The notes under the pieces: generated by a model | What the model saw: only the letters and a program-made list of their open reading frames with translations | What the model was told of the DNA's origin: nothing | Database searches by the model: none | Assembly: GCA_030614505.1 (NCBI GenBank) | Contig: JAUWTX010000162.1 | Coordinates: 1 to 5,426 of the forward strand | From: Desulfuromonadales bacterium | GTDB taxonomy: Bacteria > Desulfobacterota > Desulfuromonadia > Desulfuromonadales > BM103 | Direction of reading: 5' to 3' | DNA length: 5,426 bases | Part shown: positions 1-4,575 of the stretch, piece by piece | Layout of the letters: each line of letters opens with the position of its first letter | How positions within the stretch are numbered: the first letter of the stretch is position 1 | Position numbers and translations under genes: made by a program

Positions 1-50
1 ACACCGACACCTTGTGCGGGATATACAGCTCGGTCACCAATTTTAAACAT
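1..50 (-). CDS. CarD-family transcriptional regulator, N-terminal fragment
   Basis: This is the first 16 complete codons of a gene that reads leftward off the window edge. The peptide MFKIGDRAVYPAQGVG closely matches the start of CarD/CdnL-family proteins, whose N-terminal Tudor-like domain binds the RNA polymerase beta subunit and stabilises open promoter complexes. The ATG lies at 48-50 on the minus strand. AGGAG (minus strand, 61-65) lies 10 bases upstream, a slightly long but workable spacing. A sigma70-like promoter candidate sits just upstream. Only the N-terminus is visible, so the DNA-binding C-terminal domain, the full length and the exact subfamily (CarD, CdnL or another) cannot be judged. 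The family call rests on the motif G-D-x-x-V-Y-P-x-x-G-V-G. Confidence 0.8.
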   Translation of the reverse strand, partial: MFKIGDRAVYPAQGVG

Positions 51-77
51 TTCGCTATTTCTCCTATGGAAGCGGGT

Positions 78-106
78 AAAGTACCACAAAAAAACCCTTT
101 CGTCAA
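78..106 (-). promoter_or_regulatory. Candidate sigma70 promoter for the carD-like gene
   Basis: On the minus strand a -35 box TTGACG (101-106) is followed after exactly 17 bases by TACTTT (78-83), which keeps the three most conserved -10 positions (T, A and final T). Transcription would begin near position 71, giving a leader of about 20 bases that still contains the AGGAG ribosome site at 61-65. The -35 box lies within the loop of the inverted repeat at 92-132. This is a match by eye. Confidence 0.5.
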
Positions 107-132
107 GTAAGACCCTGTTTATTCAAGGGTTT
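92..132. repeat. 8-bp inverted repeat in the carD/panE divergent region
   Basis: AAACCCTT (92-99) and AAGGGTTT (125-132) are perfect reverse complements separated by 25 bases. The repeat overlaps the -35 region of the carD-like gene and touches the possible -35 of panE. It could be a two-half-site operator or simply a weak hairpin. Read on the minus strand, the second arm runs into seven T residues and so resembles a terminator, but it lies between the -35 and -10 boxes of the carD-like promoter, which makes termination an unlikely role. Confidence 0.35.
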
Positions 133-158
133 GTTGCCCTAAAAACCTCTTAAATAAT
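131..158 (+). promoter_or_regulatory. Candidate promoter for panE
   Basis: TTGTTG (131-136) is followed after 16 bases by AATAAT (153-158, 5 of 6 matches to TATAAT). The start point would be near 165, leaving a leader of about 55 bases before the panE ATG. The -35 box is poor (only TTG agrees), so the AT-rich -10 is the main support. No other better-spaced pair was seen between 51 and 220. Confidence 0.35.
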
Positions 159-220
159 TCTCCAACAGAGATACTCGCAAAAAAGTATCAACGGCAAAGC
201 AAAAAGATCAGGAGGGGAAA

Positions 221-1144
221 ATGCGCATCGGCATAATCGGCTCAGGCGCATTAGGACTCTATTACGGAGCTTTACTGCAACGGGCAGGACATGACTTGCA
301 CTTTCTGTTACGCCGTGACTTCGAGGCTATTTCTCACACGGGACTGGATGTCACATCACCACGAGGAGACTTCCATCTTGCCGAAGTCAACTGCTACCGG
401 AACAGCCGGGAGATCGGTCCCGTCGACCTGGTGCTGGTTGGGCTCAAGGCTTACGCCAATGATCACCTGGTCGAACTGACCCGTCCACTGGTTGCTGCCG
501 AGACCACTATTCTGACTCTGCAGAATGGCCTCGGCAACGAGGACGTCCTGGCTGGGGCCTTTGGCGCCGAATCTGTTGTCGGTGGCGTAGCCTTCCTCTG
601 TTGCAATCGCGGCAAACCCGGCACCGTTCATCATCTCGATCAGGGCTCCATCCGTATCGCTGAGTTCACCAAGGGGCCCAGTACAAGAGTTGAGCAGCTT
701 GCTGGAATCTTCAATCAGGCGGGCATCCCCTGCGAGGCCTGTGCTGATCTCACTAGAATTCGCTGGGAAAAACTGGTCTGGAACATTCCCTTCAATGGCC
801 TCTGTGCCTTGACCAACCTAGCAACCGACCGTCTGCTGACCTGTCCGGAGACCCGGCAACTAATCACAGAGATGATGCAGGAAGTGGTTGCAGCCGCCAA
901 CCGGCAGGGTCTGTCGAAACCGATCGATGGATCTGACTTTATTGAACACATGCTGCAGCTAACTGCCGACATGGGGGCCTACTGCCCAAGCATGATGATC
1001 GACCGCCGGCAGGACTCGCCACTGGAACTGGATGCGATTTACGGAATCCCTCTGCAACGTGCAACAATGGCTGCCATGCCGATGCCCCGGGTGGCCATGC
1101 TCCACGCCCTTCTGGAAGCGACCGAACAGAAGTCGAAGCCCTAA
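221..1144 (+). CDS. panE: 2-dehydropantoate 2-reductase, ApbA/PanE family (ketopantoate reductase)
   Basis: This 307-residue protein is of normal length for the family. Ketopantoate reductase uses NADPH to reduce 2-dehydropantoate to pantoate, a cytoplasmic step toward pantothenate and coenzyme A. The N-terminal Rossmann domain opens with the dinucleotide motif GSGALG (residues 7-12). The QNG motif (Q101-N102-G103) corresponds to E. coli Asn98. W182-E-K184-L-V-W-N188 supplies the expected catalytic lysine (E. coli Lys176) and the asparagine four residues later. The C-terminal helical domain has SMM-I-D (257-261) and E269-L-D271, matching the substrate-binding Ser and Glu region. The ATG has a strong AGGAGGGG site (210-217) 3 bases upstream. 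No pantothenate gene is adjacent, so a related role on another 2-oxoacid cannot be excluded, because this family contains paralogues. The catalytic residues are intact, so an active reductase is likely. It is convergent with dinB. Confidence 0.85.
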   Translation: MRIGIIGSGALGLYYGALLQRAGHDLHFLLRRDFEAISHTGLDVTSPRGDFHLAEVNCYRNSREIGPVDLVLVGLKAYANDHLVELTRPLVAAETTILTLQNGLGNEDVLAGAFGAESVVGGVAFLCCNRGKPGTVHHLDQGSIRIAEFTKGPSTRVEQLAGIFNQAGIPCEACADLTRIRWEKLVWNIPFNGLCALTNLATDRLLTCPETRQLITEMMQEVVAAANRQGLSKPIDGSDFIEHMLQLTADMGAYCPSMMIDRRQDSPLELDAIYGIPLQRATMAAMPMPRVAMLHALLEATEQKSKP

Positions 1145-1158
1145 GGCTGAATCTGAAC

Positions 1159-2382
1159 TTACTGCACATCAACGCTACGAACTCCCTGCGGCCGCCAGGC
1201 AGGAGAGATGACGTGGCTGCCTTTGTCCTTTTGTTCAAGCAGGCTGCCGAACATGACGGTAAAGTCACCGTAGCGGTCGTTAGCATAATCCCGAGCCTCA
1301 GTCAGCAGGTACTGCCGTCGTTCTATCGGAAAGAGCGGCAACTGTCCCACCTTAAAGCGCAGGCTGGACAACCGCACCCCCAGCAAGCGCACCGGCTGAT
1401 CAAGGCTCAGATTGTCGAGAATTTTTACACTAGCCCGATAGATCTCCTCACTGCCATCCAGGTAATCCACCTGAACCTGCTGCCGGCTTAAGGTGCTAAA
1501 ATCCGCATAACGCAAGGTCAGGGTGACAATCCTTCCGGAAACCTGATAGCGCCGAGCCCGGCGGCCGACCATCTCAGCCAGTTGCAACAGAAAAGCGCAA
1601 ATTGCTTGCCGATCATCCAGATCATGCCGCAGCGTCCGGCTATGCCCTATCGACTTGATCGGCGCACTCTCTTCGGCGGGAATCACCGGTGATGGATCGA
1701 TACCGCGAGCCATGGCATGCAGTTTGTCACCGATCACACCGTACTTCTTTTTAAGCATGGTTAGGGGAAAACGGCTCAACTGACCACAGGTGAAGATACC
1801 AAAACCATGTAACTGCTGACCGAGACGACGCCCAATACCACAAAGTTCCTGGATCGGCATCTGTTCCAGAATGTCGGGGATTTCTTCCGCAGTGGAAATA
1901 GTCAGGCCATCCGGCTTGCGCTGTTCCGAGGCCAGCTTGGCCAGCAGTTTGTTCGGCGCAATGCCGATGGAACAGGTGAGACCGAAACGGGCCTTGATGC
2001 GCGACTTGATCAGGTAGGCGATGCGCTCTACGCCACCGAACAACTTGAGCGAGCCACTGAGATCGAGAAAGGCCTCATCGACAGAAGAAACCTCCACCAG
2101 TGGCGTGTAATCCTGGAACAAGGCCATGATCCCTGTCGACACATAAGTATAGAGCCGGTTGTTGGCCGGCACCAGGGTCAGTTGAGGACACCGCTTAAAC
2201 GCCTCGAAGTGCGTCATGCCGGTCTTAACCCCAAAGGCACGCGCCTCGTAGGAAGCCGTCAGAATAATCGAACGCTTCTCACTACCGGTCACCGCAATCG
2301 GCCGCCCCCGTAGAGCCGGATTCGACTGCTGCTCGACCGCGGCAAAGAAGGCGTTCATGTCAACATGCATGATGGTTTTCAT
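1159..2382 (-). CDS. dinB: DNA polymerase IV (Y-family translesion polymerase DinB)
   Basis: DinB copies damaged templates at the cost of fidelity and is usually induced in the SOS response. The chosen start gives 407 residues beginning MKTIMHVDMNAFFAAVE, which aligns directly with E. coli DinB. An open frame continues upstream to an ATG at 2520, but those extra 46 codons are translated repeat DNA and are not DinB-like. Catalytic acids are D8 and the pair D102-E103 in SVDEAFLD, and F13 is the expected steric gate against ribonucleotides. A thumb helix-hairpin-helix region with CGIGRRLGQQL lies at 181-191, followed by the little-finger domain (about 243-345). A beta-clamp motif QLPLF lies at 347-351. 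About 56 residues follow the clamp motif, ending in SPAWRPQGVR, whereas E. coli DinB stops there. The ribosome site is weak (GGG about 6 bases upstream). It is probably the last gene of the lexA operon, 149 bases after the small gene. Confidence 0.95.
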   Translation of the reverse strand: MKTIMHVDMNAFFAAVEQQSNPALRGRPIAVTGSEKRSIILTASYEARAFGVKTGMTHFEAFKRCPQLTLVPANNRLYTYVSTGIMALFQDYTPLVEVSSVDEAFLDLSGSLKLFGGVERIAYLIKSRIKARFGLTCSIGIAPNKLLAKLASEQRKPDGLTISTAEEIPDILEQMPIQELCGIGRRLGQQLHGFGIFTCGQLSRFPLTMLKKKYGVIGDKLHAMARGIDPSPVIPAEESAPIKSIGHSRTLRHDLDDRQAICAFLLQLAEMVGRRARRYQVSGRIVTLTLRYADFSTLSRQQVQVDYLDGSEEIYRASVKILDNLSLDQPVRLLGVRLSSLRFKVGQLPLFPIERRQYLLTEARDYANDRYGDFTVMFGSLLEQKDKGSHVISPAWRPQGVRSVDVQ

Positions 2383-2397
2383 AGGAACCCAAAAGAC

Positions 2398-2533
2398 GGG
2401 ACGAGGAACGAGGGACGCGGAAATCAAAAGCGTTGGCCCCCATTCGCTTCGCTCACTAAGGGACAAAATGATAAAGAGGGAGTTTCTTGGCCTTTTAGGT
2501 TTTCGCGTCCCTCGTCCCACGTTCCGCGTCCCT
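2398..2533. repeat. Inverted arrays of 7-bp units forming an intergenic structured element
   Basis: The left side has three consecutive heptamers of type GGRACGN (2398-2404, 2405-2411, 2412-2418). The right side has four in the opposite sense, type NCGTYCC (2505-2511, 2512-2518, 2519-2525, 2526-2532), all exactly in register. The arms pair over 2398-2423 and 2501-2525, with 22 of 25 positions complementary and one bulge. The interior has a smaller hairpin (AAGCG 2428-2432, CGCTT 2445-2449). The element fills nearly all of the gap between the small gene and dinB. Its right edge coincides with the stop codon of the small gene, and its left edge is 15 bases from the dinB ATG. No transposase or clear target duplication was seen. 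It could be a REP/MITE-like dispersed repeat or an mRNA stability or attenuation structure. Confidence 0.7.
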
Positions 2534-2777
2534 AAAGAATTTCAATTCGTTCCAACGTCCAACAAGTATCACCTAAATCATAGACCAGCTCATAAAGCGC
2601 GCCGTCATCAGTGACATGGAAGTGAATGCGCACAGCTTCACCTTGTCGATCACGCCAGGTATTGGTGATTTCGCGAATGGTGTGTTTGTTGCGCTTCAGA
2701 TCGAACCAGACGGGAGTGATCCGGTTGCCCGGCCCGTGAATAACACCAACCCGGATATTCGATTCACAGATTTGCAT
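2532..2777 (-). CDS. Small uncharacterised protein in the lexA-dinB cassette (DUF6504-like?)
   Basis: This 81-residue protein has no signal peptide or membrane segment. It looks like a small beta-rich domain. After about 20 variable residues come TPVWFDLKRNKHTIREI (21-37), W41, then RIHFHVTDDGALYELVYD (50-67) and WTLERIE (73-79). The pattern of a short strand, W, then TDDG-x-x-YEL and W-x-LE recalls DUF6504-type small proteins, which I associate with error-prone polymerase genes. That is a recollection and needs a profile search. The ATG lies 3 bases after the lexA stop, and GGGG (minus strand, within the end of lexA) is placed as a ribosome site, so the gene is almost surely translated from the lexA transcript. 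Its place between the SOS repressor and a translesion polymerase suggests an accessory damage-response role. The biochemical function is unknown. Confidence 0.75.
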   Translation of the reverse strand: MQICESNIRVGVIHGPGNRITPVWFDLKRNKHTIREITNTWRDRQGEAVRIHFHVTDDGALYELVYDLGDTCWTLERIEIL

Positions 2778-2780
2778 GTG

Positions 2781-3392
2781 CTACCCCAGAGGACGACAGA
2801 GACCAGTGACCTTGCCGATGATCTGCACCTCGGCATCACTCTCACGGTAGATCAGCGATTTCATGGTGGAGTTTTCCGGCTTCAGGCGAATCTCTTCACC
2901 TTCGCGATAAAAACGTTTGAGGGTCGCCTCGCCATCGATCAAGACCACCACGATCTCACCGTTCTCCGCAATTTCCTGCGACCGCACCACAACCAGGTCG
3001 CCGGACATAATGTGTGCCTCGATCATTGAATCGCCCCTCACCCGTAGCAGGAAGGAGTCTTTACCCTTGACCAGGGAACTGTCGACAGCAAGGTGTGCCT
3101 CGATCTCTTCGTCAGCCAGTTGCGGTAGACCGGCGCGCACCGTACCGATCAATGGCAAGGTTACGGAATCACTTTTGGCCCGACCCACCAGTACAATGGA
3201 ACGGGAGCTACCAGGGCTGCGGGTAATCATCCCCTTGCGCTCCAGCGCCTTGAGATGGCGCAATACACCGAGGTTGCCGGAGACGTGCAGATGCTGTGCA
3301 ATCTCCTGCAAGGTCGGCGGGTAGCCGCTTGCGGAAATATACTCTGTCAGAAAGTCGTACACCTGCTGTTGGCGTGCCGTCAGCTGCGACAT
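2781..3392 (-). CDS. lexA: LexA repressor, self-cleaving SOS regulator
   Basis: LexA represses DNA-damage genes and cuts itself when stimulated by the RecA filament. The 203 residues match the family length (E. coli 202). The winged helix-turn-helix covers about residues 1-70, with PPTLQEIAQHLHVSGNLG (25-42) as the helix-turn-helix. The S24-like peptidase domain has the cleavage bond Ala87-Gly88 (GTVRAGLP), nucleophile Ser122 in RGDSMIEA and Lys159 in EATLKRF, each offset by 3 from E. coli Ala84-Gly85, Ser119 and Lys156. The start MSQLTARQQQVYDFL aligns with E. coli MKALTARQQEV, which supports the ATG even though its ribosome site is poor. The recognition helix (SGNLGVLRHLKAL) differs from that of E. 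coli, so a different operator is expected. A palindrome in its promoter is the likely autoregulatory site. It heads a probable operon with the 81-residue gene and dinB. Confidence 0.97.
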   Translation of the reverse strand: MSQLTARQQQVYDFLTEYISASGYPPTLQEIAQHLHVSGNLGVLRHLKALERKGMITRSPGSSRSIVLVGRAKSDSVTLPLIGTVRAGLPQLADEEIEAHLAVDSSLVKGKDSFLLRVRGDSMIEAHIMSGDLVVVRSQEIAENGEIVVVLIDGEATLKRFYREGEEIRLKPENSTMKSLIYRESDAEVQIIGKVTGLCRPLG

Positions 3393-3407
3393 AAGTTAAG
3401 TGGGCCT

Positions 3408-3436
3408 TTGATATCGGAAGCATAGGTTACTATAAA
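3408..3436 (+). promoter_or_regulatory. Candidate sigma70 promoter for the rhomboid gene
   Basis: TTGATA (3408-3413) is followed after 17 bases by TATAAA (3431-3436). Each box matches consensus at 5 of 6 positions, making this the best promoter match in the window. The start point would be near 3443, giving a leader of about 70 bases to the ATG at 3516. The -10 box lies entirely inside the palindrome at 3426-3441, so a repressor bound there would block it. Confidence 0.55.
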
Positions 3437-3442
3437 GTAACT
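3425..3442. promoter_or_regulatory. Probable LexA operator (SOS box)
   Basis: The site GGTTACTATAAAGTAACT contains perfect 6-bp arms GTTACT (3426-3431) and AGTAAC (3436-3441) around ATAA. It lies 33 bases upstream of the lexA start and overlaps promoter -10 candidates in both directions, the usual position for LexA autoregulation. It is neither the E. coli CTGT-N8-ACAG box nor the Bacillus GAAC-N4-GTTC box. In length and in the outer GGTT...AC bases it resembles the Geobacter-type box that I recall as GGTTN2CN4GN3ACC, with substitutions at the inner C/G and at the last base. The assignment to LexA is inferred from position and symmetry. Confidence 0.6.
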
Positions 3443-3461
3443 ATCATGACAAAAGTGACAA
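3434..3461 (-). promoter_or_regulatory. Candidate promoter for the lexA operon
   Basis: On the minus strand TTGTCA (3456-3461, 5 of 6) is followed after 16 bases by TACTTT (3434-3439), the same -10 sequence as in the carD-like promoter candidate. The start point would be near 3427, inside the palindrome. A second TTGTCA (3447-3452) with TAACCT (3424-3429) at 17 bases is an alternative, and both are covered by the putative operator. Exact choice is uncertain. Confidence 0.45.
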
Positions 3462-3515
3462 GTCAAGAAATCAGAGGGTGACCTGATAGCAACAATTTGC
3501 GATGATAGGCAGATC

Positions 3516-4481
3516 ATGTCCGATCCACCCATCGACATAATGCCCCCGGAGCATAATTCTGAGGACTGGCGACCCATACCGTCACGATTCGAGAATTCAT
3601 CAATAACTCTGTCGAAGCGCCAGGTGCGCAACTGGTCGCTGGTTCTGGAATCACGGCACATCCCCTGGCACACTAAACGGCGCGGTTTTGGCTGGCAGTT
3701 GCTGGTTCCGGACGACACGCTGGCGAGGGCGATCAGAGAACTGCGTCAGTATGAGAAAGAAAACCGCGGCTGGCCCCCCCCGCCGCCGCAGGATACGCCA
3801 CTAATCGATAATCGCGCGACAACCATCTGGGCACTGATTGCCATCGGCGTTTTTTACAATCTCACCCTGCATAAGATCAACCTGGCCGGACACCAACCGG
3901 TCGACTGGTCCGCTCTCGGCAATGCTCATGCCGGCAAAATCATGAACGGCCAGTGGTGGCGGTTGGCTACCGCCCTCACCCTGCACGCCGACTGGCAACA
4001 CCTGCTCGGCAACCTGCTGATCGGTGGCGTCTTTATTTCACGATTGTGCCGCGACTTGCGTTCCGGCCCTGCCTGGATGCTACTGCTTGCGACCGGCATG
4101 CTCGGCAACCTGCTCAATGCCTGGCTGCAGAATCCAGCCCATCGCGCAGTCGGTGCTTCCACTGCCATCTTCGGCGCCGTCGGCCTGCTCGCGACCATCA
4201 GCATGGTGCGCTATCGTCACAACCTGCGTCCACGACGCCGCTGGACCTTGCCGATAGCCGCAGCCCTCGGCCTACTCGCCATGCTCGGTGCCGGTGGTGA
4301 AAACACTGACATCGGTGCACACCTGTTCGGCTTTCTCTTCGGTCTCCCGCTTGGGGTCGGCGCGGAACTGGTAGTGGAGCACTGGGGGCGCCCCGGCAGA
4401 ATGGCGAATGCCCTGTTGGTGGTGGCGACAATCGGAATCGTGGTAAGCGCCTGGTGGTCAGCCCTGCTATGGGGAGGTTGA
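3516..4481 (+). CDS. Rhomboid-family intramembrane serine protease with N-terminal soluble domain
   Basis: Rhomboids cut transmembrane segments of other proteins inside the cytoplasmic membrane. The 321-residue protein has a soluble N-terminus (about 1-85), a WPPPPP linker (86-91) and about seven hydrophobic segments (near 102-118, 160-178, 187-203, 213-231, 244-260, 265-283, 297-317). The catalytic core is complete: H157 and the HLLGN motif (H162, N166), the nucleophile Ser215 in VGASTAIFG, and His269 in DIGAHLFGFLFG. Residues 31-84, with the stretch WSLVLESRHIPW and then WQLLVPDDTLARAIREL, resemble the short DUF2007-like domain seen in front of some bacterial rhomboids. This is the first in-frame ATG, but its ribosome site is poor (AGG 6 bases before). 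The next in-frame ATG at 3540 has none. The gene is divergent from lexA and shares its promoter region. The substrate is unknown. Confidence 0.9.
   Translation: MSDPPIDIMPPEHNSEDWRPIPSRFENSSITLSKRQVRNWSLVLESRHIPWHTKRRGFGWQLLVPDDTLARAIRELRQYEKENRGWPPPPPQDTPLIDNRATTIWALIAIGVFYNLTLHKINLAGHQPVDWSALGNAHAGKIMNGQWWRLATALTLHADWQHLLGNLLIGGVFISRLCRDLRSGPAWMLLLATGMLGNLLNAWLQNPAHRAVGASTAIFGAVGLLATISMVRYRHNLRPRRRWTLPIAAALGLLAMLGAGGENTDIGAHLFGFLFGLPLGVGAELVVEHWGRPGRMANALLVVATIGIVVSAWWSALLWGG
3774..3781 (+). repeat. C8 homopolymer tract inside the rhomboid gene
   Basis: Eight consecutive C residues encode part of the proline linker (residues 87-89) between the soluble domain and the first membrane segment of the rhomboid protein. 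Mononucleotide runs of this length can slip during replication. A one-base change here would leave the N-terminal domain intact but remove the whole protease. As sequenced the frame is open. Confidence 0.5.
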
Positions 4482-4562
4482 CGGACTGCCGATTGGCGTT
4501 ATTGTTGGAGAGGAGCGGACAGACCAACACCCTCCCGACAACCGAACTAAACTCAGAACCAT

Positions 4563-4566
4563 GGAG
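4563..4566 (+). promoter_or_regulatory. Ribosome-binding site that decides the DUF3014 gene start
   Basis: GGAG lies 9 bases before the ATG at 4576. The in-frame ATG at 4561 overlaps this site and has no purine-rich sequence upstream, so the downstream ATG is preferred. That start also puts the positively charged MKNWPFR directly before the membrane segment. Confidence 0.6.
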
Positions 4567-4575
4567 ACAGGCACC

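Noticed and set aside
91..132. Minus-strand rho-independent terminator (stem followed by seven T)
   Set aside because: It would lie within the promoter of the carD-like gene, between its -35 and -10 boxes. The loop is long (25 bases) and no gene ends there on that strand.
2383..2520. DinB start at the far upstream ATG (46 extra codons)
   Set aside because: The extra codons are the heptamer repeat read in frame, and DinB homology begins exactly at MKTIMHVDM.
2398..2533. CRISPR array
   Set aside because: Units are 7 bp, contiguous and inverted between the two sides, with no spacer-repeat alternation and no cas gene.
2616..3029. 137-codon open frame on the plus strand
   Set aside because: It is antisense to lexA and the small gene, both of which have stronger evidence.
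3470..3487. Second small palindrome ATCAG/CTGAT in the rhomboid leader
   Set aside because: Arms of only 5 bp with 8 bases between are expected by chance, and it does not resemble the putative LexA site.
4503..4529. Hairpin TGTTGG/CCAACA between the rhomboid and DUF3014 genes
   Set aside because: The loop is 15 bases and no T run follows, so it is not a convincing terminator, and chance is a fair explanation.
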